Source: Agrococcus lahaulensis DSM 17612 (GTDB lineage Bacteria > Actinomycetota > Actinomycetes > Actinomycetales > Microbacteriaceae). Taken from it: a stretch of DNA of 64,000 nucleotides. The position numbers and the translations under genes are program-made. Positions 52,194-61,024 of this stretch are shown here, piece after piece. The DNA lies in NCBI RefSeq assembly GCF_000425105.1, contig NZ_AULD01000006.1, positions 248,001 through 312,000 on the forward strand, in the 5' to 3' direction. The notes beneath the pieces were generated by a model, which saw nothing but the letters and a program-made list of their open reading frames with translations, did no database searches and was not told the DNA's origin. The stretch's first letter is position 1. Every line of letters begins with the position of its first letter.

Positions 52194-52238
52194 GTCACCT
52201 CCGTCGCGTGGCGCGGTCTCCCCCGGTCGAGGTCGGCC

Positions 52239-52244
52239 TAGCCT
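52239..52244 (+). promoter_or_regulatory. -10 hexamer before phosphotransferase (leaderless)
   Basis: TAGCCT, 7 nt, ATG 52252. Confidence 0.5.
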
Positions 52245-52251
52245 GGCATCC

Positions 52252-53277
52252 ATGAGCACGAACCCCTTCACCCTATCCGCGCTCGCCACGACCGCCGTGC
52301 CGGGGCTCGACGTCGTGGGGGCGACGGAGGACGGCTCCGACGAGCACCGCTCGGTCGTCGCCGCGCGGCTCGCCGACGGCGAGACCGTGCAGGTCGTGCT
52401 GCCCCGATCGGTCGCGGCCCTCACGACGGCGAAGGCGCACGCCGCCGGGCTCGCCGCGCTCACGCTCGCGACCCGCTCGCGGCTGCCGTTCGAGGTGCCG
52501 ACGGTGCTCGGCTCGACGCCGGCCGGCAGGTCGACCCTCTTCGTGCTCTCCCGGCTCGGCGGGGAGCCCATGCGGCTCGCCGACGTCTCCCTCGCGCGCC
52601 CGGGGCTCTCGACGAGCGTCGGCCAGGCGATCGCCGCGATCCACGAGCTGCCGACGTCGGTCGCCGCCGACGCCGGCCTGCCGCACGAGAGCGCGATGAC
52701 GCTCCGGCAGCACCTGCTCGCGACCTTCGACCGCGCGGCCGCGACGGGATCGGTGCCCGCGCCGCTGCTCGAGCGCTGGGAGTCCGCGCTCGGCGACGAC
52801 CGGCTGTGGCAGTTCAAGCCGACCCTCGTGCACGGCGACCTGCAGGCGCCCGCCTTCCGCATCGAGGGAGCGCGGGTCGTCGGCATCGACGGCTGGCACG
52901 CGCTCTCGGTCGGCGACCCGGCGCGCGACCTCGCCTTCCTGCTCGGCTCGAGCGAGTTCGGCTCCGTCGACGACGCGTTCGAGGCGCATGCCGCCGCACG
53001 CGGGGTCGGCGACCGGCACGTGCGGCAGCGCGCGATGCTGCACGCCGAGCTCGACATCGCCCGCTGGCTGCTGCACGGCGTCGAGCGGAGCGACGCCGCG
53101 ATCGTCGACGACGCGAAGGGCATGCTCGCGGCCCTCCTCGCCCGCGTCGACCGCGACCCGACCGCGGCGATCGCGCCCGAGCGGCTCGAGACGATGGACC
53201 TCACGGGCGTGCAGGAGTACCTCGGCGAGCCGGCCGCGCCCGAGGCCAGCGAGCCCGGGGGCTCACCCGAGCGCTGA
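52252..53277 (+). CDS. Phosphotransferase (APH/macrolide-kinase-like) family protein
   Basis: The protein has 341 residues of APH fold: N-lobe, FVLSRLGGEPM, catalytic LVHGDLQAPAF (HGD) and the Mg-binding region IDGWHALSVGDPARDLAF. The usual next residues N and IDW-x-x are altered (Q in place of N; IDGWHA), so the activity may be weak or different. It sits between nudC and the adnBA genes, where such a gene is commonly found. The last 15 bp overlap adnB. Confidence 0.8.
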   Translation: MSTNPFTLSALATTAVPGLDVVGATEDGSDEHRSVVAARLADGETVQVVLPRSVAALTTAKAHAAGLAALTLATRSRLPFEVPTVLGSTPAGRSTLFVLSRLGGEPMRLADVSLARPGLSTSVGQAIAAIHELPTSVAADAGLPHESAMTLRQHLLATFDRAAATGSVPAPLLERWESALGDDRLWQFKPTLVHGDLQAPAFRIEGARVVGIDGWHALSVGDPARDLAFLLGSSEFGSVDDAFEAHAAARGVGDRHVRQRAMLHAELDIARWLLHGVERSDAAIVDDAKGMLAALLARVDRDPTAAIAPERLETMDLTGVQEYLGEPAAPEASEPGGSPER

Positions 53278-56200
53278 CGCCTCCGCGACCGCCTGCTGCG
53301 CCCGCAGCCAGCGCGCCTCGAGCTCGGCGAGCGACTCGATCCGCTCGGGGCGCACGATCCGGTCGTGCTCGACGAAGTAGAGCTCCGCATCGACGAGGTC
53401 GGGGTCGAGCCCCGCGTGGGCCGCGTACGCGGCGCGGTAGAGCGCGAGCTGCAGCTGCCGCGCCTCGAGGTCGGCATCACCCGACGGCAGCCGGCCGGTC
53501 TTCCAGTCGACGACCGTCGCGCGGTCGCCGTCGCGGTAGACGGCGTCGATCTTGCAGACGACGGTCGTGCCCGCGAGCGGCAGGTGGATCTCGAGCTCGG
53601 TCTCGGCCGGCCGGCGGTCGCCGTAGGGCGAGCGGAGGAACGTCTGCTTGAGCCGCTCGAGCCGCTCGGCGTCGATGCCGACGAGCTCGTCGTCGAGCGG
53701 CGCGTCGTCGACCGCGTCGCCGAGGCTCACGGCGCTGCCGCGGCGCTCGACCCAGCCGTGGAACAGCGTGCCGAGCCTCGTCGCGGCGAACGGCTCCTGC
53801 GGCATGGGCCGCGCGATCTCCCGCGCGACGGCGACCGGGTCGGCCGCCCAGTCCTTGAAGCCGGATGCGGCGATGCGGCTCGGGAGCGAGAGTCCGGCTT
53901 GGCCGCGGTCGGCGAGCAGGAGCTCGATCGCGTCGTCCCAGGGCGTCTCGGCCGACGCATCCGCCGCCTCGACGCGCGCGGCGGCCGCCTCGACCGCCTC
54001 GCGACGCCTCCCGAGCGGGTCGACGGGCCACGCGAGCGAGGGGCTGCGGTCGCCGAGCGGGTTCTCGGCGCCCCGCTCGGGCGCCTCGAGCAGCTCGGCG
54101 CCCATCGCGCCCGCCGCGATCTCGAGCAGCCGCTTGGGGCTCGCGGGCGTCTTCGCCATGCCGTACCACTGCGCGCCCGAGAGCCACAGCGCGCGCCGCG
54201 CGCGCGTGACGCCGACGTAGGCGAGGCGGTCCTCCTCCGACTGGTAGTGGTCCCACAGCTCCTCGAGGAAGCGCTCGCGCGCGAGCGCGTACTCGTGCTG
54301 CGTCGCGTGGCCCTCCCACTCGAGCCGGGGCAGCAGCGACGCGTCGCCGCGCAGCGGGTACGGCAGCGTCGCGTGGGTGAGCCAGCCGAGCGGCCGGTCG
54401 TCGCCCTTCGCGGCCGCGAGCCGCGGGAGCGCGACGACGTCCCACTCGAGGCCCTTCGACGCGTGCATCGTGAGCACCTGCACCCAGCCCGGCTCCGGCT
54501 CGGGCTCGGGCACGTCGGGGCCGCGGCCCGCCTCGAGCACGTCGAGGTAGGCGAGGAAGGCCTCGAGCGAGCCGCGCTCGTCCGCCGCGGCGAAGGCTTG
54601 CACCTCGCGCGCGAAGGCGTCGAGCGCGCCGTGCGCGTGGTGGCGCTTCGCGGCGACCTCGATGTCGAGCCGGAGGGCGTGCTCGACGCTGCGCACGAGC
54701 TCGGGCAGCGGCATGCCGGCGCGGCGGCGCAGCTCGCGCAGCAGCGCACCCGCGTCGCGCATGCGCGCGAGCCCCTCCGCCGTCGCGCCCTCGAGCCGCG
54801 GCGCGTCGACGAGCGCGTCGAGCGCGTCGACGATCGAGACGCTCGCCTCGACCGCGATCGCACCCCGGTCGGCGCTGCGCTGCTCGGGGCTCAGCCCCGC
54901 CTTCGCGAGCATCGACGCGTGCCGCTGGAGCGCGGCGAGGTCGGCGACGCCGATCCGCCAACGGCTGCCGGCGAGCAGCCGTACGAGGCTCGAGCCCTCC
55001 TCGGGCCGACCGAGCACGCGCAGCGCCGCGACGAGGTCGACGACCTCTGGCTCGTCGAGCAGGCCGCCGCCGCCCGAGCGGAACACGCGGATGCCCTCGG
55101 CGCGGAGCGCCCGGGTGAGCTCGACGCTCTGCGAGTGGGAGCGCACGAGCACGGCCGCGGTCGTCTCGGAGCCCGCGACGCCCGCGCGGTGCGAGCGCAG
55201 CCATGCGGCGAGCTCGCGCGACTCGTCCTCGATCGTCGGGAGGTGCCGCACGGCGACGTCGCCCGGGCCCGCGCCCTTCCGCGGCTCGAGCCGCTTGACC
55301 GGCACGCCGGGCTGCTCGGGCAGCCGGCTCGCGACGGCGTGCGCGAGCGTGAGCACCTCCGCGTCGTTGCGCCAGCTCGTCGAGAGGGTGAGCGTGCGCT
55401 CGACGCGGAAGCGCTGCGCGAAGAGCGCGAGCGTGCCGGCGCTCGCGCCGCGGAAGCCGTAGATCGCCTGGTTCGGGTCGCCGACGGCCATGACGGGCGA
55501 GCCGTCGAAGAGCGCGTGGATGAGCTGCAGCTGCAGCACGGAGGTGTCCTGGAACTCGTCGAGCAGCACCGCGCGGTGCCGGGCGCGCAGCTCGGTGACG
55601 GCGCCCTCGTGCGCGTCGATCGCGTCGAGCGCGAGCCGCACCTGGTCGCTGAACTGCACGGCGCTGCGCCGGCGCTTCGCCTCGTCGAACGCGTCGACGA
55701 GGTCGGCGAGCGGGTCAAGGCTCCCGACCCGCTCGACGTCCTGCGCGATCGCCTTCGCGTGCGCCGCCTTGAACAGCTTGGGCTCGTCGGCGGTCGGGAG
55801 CGCCTGCAGCGCGCGGAACCGCTCCGGGAAGCGGCCTCGCCGCAGCCGCTCGGTCGAGACGCGGTGGTCGCCGAGCGTGCCCGCGAGCTGCACGACCCGG
55901 TCGGCGACCGTCTCGGCGCGGCCGAGCGAGGCGAGCCGCAGGTCGTCGGAAGCGCGCGCGACGCGGAGCGCGAGCAGGAACGCGGCGGGGTCGGTGAGCA
56001 CCTCCGACTCGGGGTCACGGCCGATGAGCAGCGCCCACTCGCGGAAGAGCGAGCTCGCGAACGAGTTGTAGGTCTGCACGACGGGGCGGCGGGTCGCGGC
56101 GACCTCCGGGTCGACGAGGCCTGCCTCGGCGAGCGCGCGCAGCTCGGCGGCGAGGCGGTCGGCGAGCTCGCGCGCCGCCTTGCGCGTGAAGGTGAGGCCG

Positions 56201-56424
56201 AGCACCTCGTCGGGTGCGACCCGGCCGTTCGCGACGAGCCACAGCACGCGCTGCGCCATCGTGTGCGTCTTGCCGCTGCCGGCGCCGGCGACGACGAGCG
56301 TGGGCTCCTCGGGTGCCTGGATGACCGCGATCTGCTCGTCGGTCGGCCGCTGCGGGGCCTTGCCTCGCACGGCTGCGATCGCCTCGGTGATCTCGATCGC
56401 GGTGATCATGCGGTCGCCGGTCAC
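53263..56424 (-). CDS. adnB: AdnB-like helicase-nuclease subunit
   Basis: The protein has 1053 residues from GTG 56424 (GGAGG seven bases upstream). UvrD-type motor: GAGSGKTHTMAQRV, LTFTRKAARELADRL, VLLDEFQDTSVLQLQL (intact DExQD), AVGDPNQAIYGFRGAS, TMHASKGLEWDVVALP and GVTRARRALWLSG. C-terminal RecB/PD-(D/E)XK nuclease (~900-1040): GTLFHGWVERRG, CKIDAVYRDGD, ATVVDWKTGRL and QLQLALYRAAYA. It is the lead motor plus nuclease of the AdnAB end-resection complex. It overlaps adnA by 4 nt (GTGA). Confidence 0.92.
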   Translation of the reverse strand: MTGDRMITAIEITEAIAAVRGKAPQRPTDEQIAVIQAPEEPTLVVAGAGSGKTHTMAQRVLWLVANGRVAPDEVLGLTFTRKAARELADRLAAELRALAEAGLVDPEVAATRRPVVQTYNSFASSLFREWALLIGRDPESEVLTDPAAFLLALRVARASDDLRLASLGRAETVADRVVQLAGTLGDHRVSTERLRRGRFPERFRALQALPTADEPKLFKAAHAKAIAQDVERVGSLDPLADLVDAFDEAKRRRSAVQFSDQVRLALDAIDAHEGAVTELRARHRAVLLDEFQDTSVLQLQLIHALFDGSPVMAVGDPNQAIYGFRGASAGTLALFAQRFRVERTLTLSTSWRNDAEVLTLAHAVASRLPEQPGVPVKRLEPRKGAGPGDVAVRHLPTIEDESRELAAWLRSHRAGVAGSETTAAVLVRSHSQSVELTRALRAEGIRVFRSGGGGLLDEPEVVDLVAALRVLGRPEEGSSLVRLLAGSRWRIGVADLAALQRHASMLAKAGLSPEQRSADRGAIAVEASVSIVDALDALVDAPRLEGATAEGLARMRDAGALLRELRRRAGMPLPELVRSVEHALRLDIEVAAKRHHAHGALDAFAREVQAFAAADERGSLEAFLAYLDVLEAGRGPDVPEPEPEPGWVQVLTMHASKGLEWDVVALPRLAAAKGDDRPLGWLTHATLPYPLRGDASLLPRLEWEGHATQHEYALARERFLEELWDHYQSEEDRLAYVGVTRARRALWLSGAQWYGMAKTPASPKRLLEIAAGAMGAELLEAPERGAENPLGDRSPSLAWPVDPLGRRREAVEAAAARVEAADASAETPWDDAIELLLADRGQAGLSLPSRIAASGFKDWAADPVAVAREIARPMPQEPFAATRLGTLFHGWVERRGSAVSLGDAVDDAPLDDELVGIDAERLERLKQTFLRSPYGDRRPAETELEIHLPLAGTTVVCKIDAVYRDGDRATVVDWKTGRLPSGDADLEARQLQLALYRAAYAAHAGLDPDLVDAELYFVEHDRIVRPERIESLAELEARWLRAQQAVAEASALG

Positions 56425-59400
56425 TCGGTCACCTCCGGGATGACGTGGATGGCGCACTGGCCGAAGCTGAAGTCGTCGTTGCAGTGCAGCTCGGGGCGCG
56501 CGGTGAAGACCGCGCCGCCCATGGTCTCGATCGCCGTCCGCAAGTGCTCGTGGAACGCATCCGCCACCTCGTCGAAGGGCTCGGAGTCGACCGTCTTCTC
56601 CTTGCGGGCGAGCTTCGGCATGACGAGCCTCGCGGAGGTCTGGGCCCCGGCCTCGATGCCCTCGACGCCGCCGAGCGCGACCGCGAGCTGGTATGCGCGC
56701 AGCTGCAGGTTGCCGAGGCCCTCGACGGCCTTCGGCACGCGCTTGCCGGTCTTGAGGTCGACGATGCGCACCTCGCCGTTCGGTCCGTGCTCGAGCCAGT
56801 CGATCGCGCCCGAGAGCACGGCGCCGTCGACCTCGACCTCGAAGCGCGCCTCGCGCTCGTCGCGCTCGATCGTCCAGCCCGCGCCGCGCAGCACCTGGAA
56901 GTAGCCCGCGAGGGCTACGGCCATGGGCCGGACCTCATCGCGCTGCTGCGCCGCCTCCCACGTCGAGGGGTGGTCGAGCTCGGCGAAGCGCGCGTCGACG
57001 GCCGCCTCGATCGCGGCCGCGTCGGTCGCGTCGACGTGCTCGACCGCGTCGTGCACGATCGTGCCGAGCGCCGCGGCGCGATTGGAGGTGCCACCCGCGA
57101 GCCGGCCGATGACCCACGAGAGCTCGCACTCGACGAGCCCCTGGAGCGCGGAGGGGCTCACGCGCACCTGCTCGCCCGTGTCGAGCCGCTCGGTCGTGGT
57201 GATGGGCGCGAGGCCCGCCCACTCGCGCGGGTCGGCGCCCGGCACACCCGCATCGGCGAGGCGGCGCAGCGCGGAGGCGGCCGCGTGGGCGTCGTGCCGC
57301 TCGTCGACGACCCGGCGGCGGAGGCTCGCGACGAGCGAGCGCAGCGAGTGCCAGCTGTCGTCGGCGCCGGGCGTCGGCTCCGGGTCGACCGCGAGCACGA
57401 ACGGCGAGGGCTGCTCGTCGTCGCTCGCGACGGCCGTGAGGAGCACCGCCGAGCGCGCGGTCGCGACGGTCTTGACGAAGGTGCGCAGCTCGTCGTGCAG
57501 CACGCCGGCGCGCGCGTCCTCGGTCGGCTCGCCGTCGAGGCGGTTCGCGCCGAGCAGCGAGCCGCGCGGCCGCAGGTTGGGCCACACGCCGTCCTGCAGG
57601 CCCGCGACGATGACGGTGTCGAGCTCGCGGCCCACGAACTGGCCCGGCGTGCCGATCGCGACGCGAGAGCCCTCGGCGCGCGCGGCGAGCGAGTCGTCGT
57701 CGACGCTCGAGGCGAGCCACGCGTCGACGAACGCGCCGGTGTCGGCGTCCGGGCGGCGCTCGATGAGCCGGGCGACCTGGTCGAAGAGCGCGACGACGGC
57801 GTCGAGCCGCCGGTTGGCGAGCGCGCGCTCGACGCCCGCGCCGCCGAGCGCGGCGCGGCGCCAGCTCTCCGCGACGCCCGCGGCGCTCCACACGGCCCAC
57901 AGCACGCGATCGGCGCCGGCCGGGTCGTCGGCGGTCAGGAGGGCGCGCGCGTCGGCGAGCATGCGCACGAGGCGGCGCGCGGCGGCGGTGCCCTGCCGCG
58001 CGCCGGTGAGGCCCTCGAGCTGCTCCGGATCGGCGATCGCGGCCCGCACGAGCTCGGCGCCCGCGACGTGCACGGCGCCGCCCGCCGCGACGATGCGGTG
58101 CCGGAGCGCGCGCTTGAGCCGTCGCACCGCGAGCGCGTCGAGGCCGAGCAGGTCGCTGCGCAGCAGCTCCTCGACGAGCTGGGCGTCGAGCTCGCGGCGG
58201 CCGGTCGCGACCGCGAGCACGCGCACGAGCGCGGCGACGACCTCGGTCTCGCGCAGCCGCGTGGGGCCGCCGGACGCGACCGGCACCTCGAGCGCCGAGA
58301 GCAGCGAGCCGAGCTCGGCGGCCGAGCGCCCGGTGCGGGCGATGATCGCGATCTCGTCGAACGCGACGCCGCGGGCGCGGCGCTCGTGGATGAGCCGCGC
58401 GATGCGCCTGGCCTGCTCGTCGAGCGACTGCGCGAGGTGCAGCTCGAGCACGTCCTCCGCTGCCGAGCCGCCCGCCGCCGCGCGCCGGTGCGTGCCGGCG
58501 CCCGCGGTGCCGATGCCCTCGGCCGCCTTCGCGAGGAAGGCGCGCACGCGCTCGCCGTGCCGGTGGTCGACCTCGAGCTCGAGCCGGTGGCCGGGCTCGC
58601 CCGCGAAGCCGAGCCGCCCCGGCAGCGCCGCGAGCAGGGTCGGGTCGGCGCCGCGGAAGCCGCCCGTCGTCGTGTCGGGGTCGCCGAACGCGACGACGGT
58701 CGCGCCGCGCGCGCGGAGCGCCTCGAGCACGACGACGGCGCCCTCGGTGAGCTCCTGCGCGTCGTCGACGAGCACGAGGCTCGGCAGCGGCACGTCGGTC
58801 TCGGCGATCGCGCTCGCCGCGCGTCGCAGGAGCGACGCGGCGGTCATCGCCTCGGCGCCGCGCCGCTCGAGGCGCTGGAGGCGCTCGAACTCGTCGAGGA
58901 ACTGCGCCGCGGCCGCCCACTCGGGGACCCCTCGCTCGACCGCGAGCGCGGAGAGCGTCGACGCATCCCACCCCCGCTCCTGCACCGCGGCGAGCAGCTC
59001 GCGCAGCTCGGCGCGGAACCCCGCCTGCTCGCGCACCTCGGCGTGCAGGTGCTCGGGCCACGCCGGGCCGCTCGGCGCGCCCGCCGCCTCGTCGTCGACG
59101 TGGCCGGCGAGCATCGCGGCGATGATGCGGTCCTGCTCGGCGCCCGAGAGCAGCTGCGGCACGGGCCGCTCGTCGGCGAGCGCCGCGGCCGTGAGGAGCG
59201 CGTGCGCGAACGACGGCATCGAGCGCGCGAGCGGGCCGGGCGTGACGATCGCGGTGCGGTGCGCGAGCCGGTCGCGGAGCGCCGTCGCGGCCTGCCGCGA
59301 GCCCGCGACGACGAGCAGCCGCGCGGGGTCGAGGCCGCGCGCGAGGCGGTCGGCGGCGAGCTCGACGAGCGTCGTGGTCTTGCCGGAGCCCGCGACGCCG

Positions 59401-59513
59401 AGCACGATCGCGCACGCGTCGTCGGGCCGCTCGAGCACGGCGCGCTGCGACGCGTCGAGGTCGACGGCACGCGCCCGCTCGGGGGCGTCGAGAGTGAGGC
59501 TTCGCTCTGGCAC
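56421..59513 (-). CDS. adnA: AdnA-like helicase-nuclease subunit
   Basis: The protein has 1030 residues. The motor domain is diverged: Walker A GVAGSGKTTTLVEL is intact but motif II reads LVLVDDAQELTEG, consistent with AdnA as the lagging motor. The C-terminal nuclease has GTIVHDAVEH, LSGAIDWLEHG, VRIVDLKTGKRV and LQLRAYQLAVAL. Cys residues at LVECELSW and CNDDFSFGQCAIHV could belong to the family's Fe-S cluster, but I see only three. GTG 59513 is set by a TACCGT hexamer 6 nt upstream. With AdnB it resects double-strand breaks for recombination. Confidence 0.9.
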   Translation of the reverse strand: MPERSLTLDAPERARAVDLDASQRAVLERPDDACAIVLGVAGSGKTTTLVELAADRLARGLDPARLLVVAGSRQAATALRDRLAHRTAIVTPGPLARSMPSFAHALLTAAALADERPVPQLLSGAEQDRIIAAMLAGHVDDEAAGAPSGPAWPEHLHAEVREQAGFRAELRELLAAVQERGWDASTLSALAVERGVPEWAAAAQFLDEFERLQRLERRGAEAMTAASLLRRAASAIAETDVPLPSLVLVDDAQELTEGAVVVLEALRARGATVVAFGDPDTTTGGFRGADPTLLAALPGRLGFAGEPGHRLELEVDHRHGERVRAFLAKAAEGIGTAGAGTHRRAAAGGSAAEDVLELHLAQSLDEQARRIARLIHERRARGVAFDEIAIIARTGRSAAELGSLLSALEVPVASGGPTRLRETEVVAALVRVLAVATGRRELDAQLVEELLRSDLLGLDALAVRRLKRALRHRIVAAGGAVHVAGAELVRAAIADPEQLEGLTGARQGTAAARRLVRMLADARALLTADDPAGADRVLWAVWSAAGVAESWRRAALGGAGVERALANRRLDAVVALFDQVARLIERRPDADTGAFVDAWLASSVDDDSLAARAEGSRVAIGTPGQFVGRELDTVIVAGLQDGVWPNLRPRGSLLGANRLDGEPTEDARAGVLHDELRTFVKTVATARSAVLLTAVASDDEQPSPFVLAVDPEPTPGADDSWHSLRSLVASLRRRVVDERHDAHAAASALRRLADAGVPGADPREWAGLAPITTTERLDTGEQVRVSPSALQGLVECELSWVIGRLAGGTSNRAAALGTIVHDAVEHVDATDAAAIEAAVDARFAELDHPSTWEAAQQRDEVRPMAVALAGYFQVLRGAGWTIERDEREARFEVEVDGAVLSGAIDWLEHGPNGEVRIVDLKTGKRVPKAVEGLGNLQLRAYQLAVALGGVEGIEAGAQTSARLVMPKLARKEKTVDSEPFDEVADAFHEHLRTAIETMGGAVFTARPELHCNDDFSFGQCAIHVIPEVTE

Positions 59514-59519
59514 GCGCCC

Positions 59520-59525
59520 ACGGTA
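59520..59525 (-). promoter_or_regulatory. -10 hexamer before adnA (leaderless)
   Basis: TACCGT on the minus strand, 6 nt before GTG 59513. Confidence 0.5.
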
Positions 59526-59602
59526 TCGACGGCCACCGACAGAGCCCGTCGCCGCGCTGATCGCCCAGGGCGGAACGGCGCGGGCGCCCGCATCCCATCG
59601 CC

Positions 59603-59608
59603 TATCCT
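59603..59608 (+). promoter_or_regulatory. -10 hexamer before DUF3107 gene (leaderless)
   Basis: TATCCT, 6 nt, ATG 59615. It diverges from the adnA promoter about 80 bp away. Confidence 0.55.
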
Positions 59609-59614
59609 CAAGGC

Positions 59615-59833
59615 ATGGACATCCGCATCGGCATCAAGGACTCGCCCCGCGAGATCTCGTTCGACTCGTCGCAGACGGCCGAGGAGGTGCAGTCGCTCGT
59701 GCTGAGCGCGCTCGACGCGGGCCACCTGGCGATCGACGACGCGAAGGGCCACCGCTACATCGTGCCGAGCGCCAACATCGCCTACGTCGAGATCGGCAGC
59801 GAGACGGCCCGCAAGATCGGCTTCGTGGCCTGA
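59615..59833 (+). CDS. DUF3107 small protein (Rv3208A/TB9.4-like)
   Basis: The protein has 72 residues: MDIRIGIKDSPREISFDSSQ through RKIGFVA, the whole DUF3107 family. It is an actinobacterial protein of unknown function that is highly conserved next to a ferritin-like gene and rhlE. The stop TGA shares one base with the next ATG (TGATG). Confidence 0.92.
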   Translation: MDIRIGIKDSPREISFDSSQTAEEVQSLVLSALDAGHLAIDDAKGHRYIVPSANIAYVEIGSETARKIGFVA

Positions 59834-60135
59834 TGCCCATCCTCGTCCTCGTGCCGATGGTGCTCGGCGCGGCGATCGGCCTCTTCGCGCGCTACGCGCT
59901 CCCGGGGCGCGAGTGGGTCGGGCTCTTCCTGAACCCGTGCGCGTCCGCCGCGGCGGCGGGCATCGTCTGGACGATCGGCATGCTCGCGGGCGTCGGGGCG
60001 GATGCCCTGTGGCTGTGGCTCGCGTGCCTCGCGGCCGCGACCGTGGTCGCCCTCGTGCTGCCGCGGCTGCTGCCGAAGCGGCGCGAGCGGGCTGACCGGG
60101 AGTACCTCGCGGAGCTCACTGCCAAGAAGGCGTAG
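59833..60135 (+). CDS. Small integral membrane protein
   Basis: The protein has 100 residues with three hydrophobic segments (ILVLVPMVLGAAIGLFARYAL, GLFLNPCASAAAAGIVWTIGML, DALWLWLACLAAATVVALVLP) and a basic C-terminus. It sits at the Rv3209-like position. Translation is coupled to DUF3107. Function unknown. Confidence 0.8.
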   Translation: MPILVLVPMVLGAAIGLFARYALPGREWVGLFLNPCASAAAAGIVWTIGMLAGVGADALWLWLACLAAATVVALVLPRLLPKRRERADREYLAELTAKKA

Positions 60136-60141
60136 GACTCG

Positions 60142-60186
60142 GGTCTCGATACGCCGGCTCCGCCGGCTGCGCCGGCTACTCGACCA
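60142..60186. repeat. Dispersed intergenic repeat of Microbacteriaceae type
   Basis: The stretch begins GGTCTCGATACGCCGGCT, contains GCCGGC-type triplets (three cgccggct units) and ends GGCTACTCGACC. The ends GGTCTCGA / (c)TCGACC pair roughly. It lies in the 76-bp gap between convergent genes. The sequence style is that of multi-copy hairpin repeats common in this family; only one copy is in the window. Confidence 0.6.
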
Positions 60187-60211
60187 ACGGGATCGCTCGC
60201 GGGGCGGGCGC

Positions 60212-60937
60212 TCAGGCCGTGAGGCCGAGCTCGTCCATGCGGCGCGTGTGCGAGGCGACGATGTCGTTGAACGCCGGCTCGAGCCGCTGCTGGCTCGGCA
60301 CCGCGCGGCCCGCGTCGTCGGGGCCGTTGACCGCGAGGTACATCTGCAGCAGCGCGTCGCCGACGAGCCGCCGGCCCCACACCGCGAGCCGGTCGGAGAG
60401 CCGCGGCGTCTGCTCGATCGCGGCCTGCAGCAGCTTCACGAGCTGCGGGTGCGCGCTCTCGCCGCGCAGCGCGCGCAGCATCGCGTCCTGGTCGTCCTCG
60501 GGCAGGCCCGGCACGACGGCGACGAAGAAGTCCTCGAGCAGCCCGCTCACGACGTGCACGGCGAGCAGCTCCTCGTACCAGTCGGCGCCGGCGATGAGCC
60601 TCGAGAACTCGCGCGTCGAGTCGGCGAACGGGCGCATCGCGTCCTGCGCCTCGACGCCCTCCCCCTCGAGGATCCGCGCGAACGCGGTCGCGCGCGTGGC
60701 GAGGATCCGGACGACCTCGGAGAGCGCGACCTGCGCCTCGGCCGAGGGCGCCGCCTGCAGCACGCGGCCGGCCTTCGCGACGAGGTCGAGCTCGAGGCCG
60801 AGCGCCTGGCCGACGAAGGGCACGAGCGCGGGCCGCACATCCTGAAGCAGCACGCGGTCGCCGACGACCGGCACCCGATGGTGCCTGAGGAGCTGGCGCG
60901 TGACGTCGCGCGGCGTCCGGTCGAACCACTTCACCAC
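60212..60937 (-). CDS. Ferritin-like fold protein (Rv3210c-like)
   Basis: The protein has 241 residues from GTG 60937. It is all-helical with four-helix-bundle spacing; ADWYEELLAVHVVSGLLEDFF carries an E-x(n)-H pair that may bind metal, as in the ferritin-like domain of tRNA-(ms2io6A)-hydroxylase relatives. N-terminal VVKWFDRTPRDVTRQLLRHH is typical of the actinobacterial group. GTG 60937 lies 8 nt after TAGACT; GTG 60934 is the alternative. Confidence 0.8.
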   Translation of the reverse strand: MVKWFDRTPRDVTRQLLRHHRVPVVGDRVLLQDVRPALVPFVGQALGLELDLVAKAGRVLQAAPSAEAQVALSEVVRILATRATAFARILEGEGVEAQDAMRPFADSTREFSRLIAGADWYEELLAVHVVSGLLEDFFVAVVPGLPEDDQDAMLRALRGESAHPQLVKLLQAAIEQTPRLSDRLAVWGRRLVGDALLQMYLAVNGPDDAGRAVPSQQRLEPAFNDIVASHTRRMDELGLTA

Positions 60938-60945
60938 AGTCGTGC

Positions 60946-60951
60946 AGTCTA
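60946..60951 (-). promoter_or_regulatory. -10 hexamer before ferritin-like gene (leaderless)
   Basis: TAGACT on the minus strand, 8 nt before GTG 60937. Confidence 0.5.
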
Positions 60952-60986
60952 TGGGCGTGCAGGGAGCCTGCCTCGCATGCCCCTTG

Positions 60987-60992
60987 TACGCT
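60987..60992 (+). promoter_or_regulatory. -10 hexamer before rhlE
   Basis: TACGCT, 32 nt before TTG 61025. It lies downstream of the in-frame ATG 60977 and so argues against that start. Confidence 0.45.
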
Positions 60993-61024
60993 GGAGGCAG
61001 ATAACGAACAGGCGGAACCCCCTC

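Noticed and set aside
52252-53277. Macrolide-resistance phosphotransferase
   Set aside because: The fold matches, but catalytic-loop residues deviate and the gene has a conserved housekeeping neighbourhood; a resistance role is not supported.
56445-59705. 1086-residue plus-strand open frame antisense to adnA
   Set aside because: Arg/Ala/Val-rich shadow composition, no family motifs; the minus-strand frame carries all helicase and nuclease motifs.
60977-61024. ATG 60977 as start of rhlE
   Set aside because: It precedes the TACGCT promoter hexamer, and the extra residues (PLVRWRQITNRRNP) are not helicase-like.
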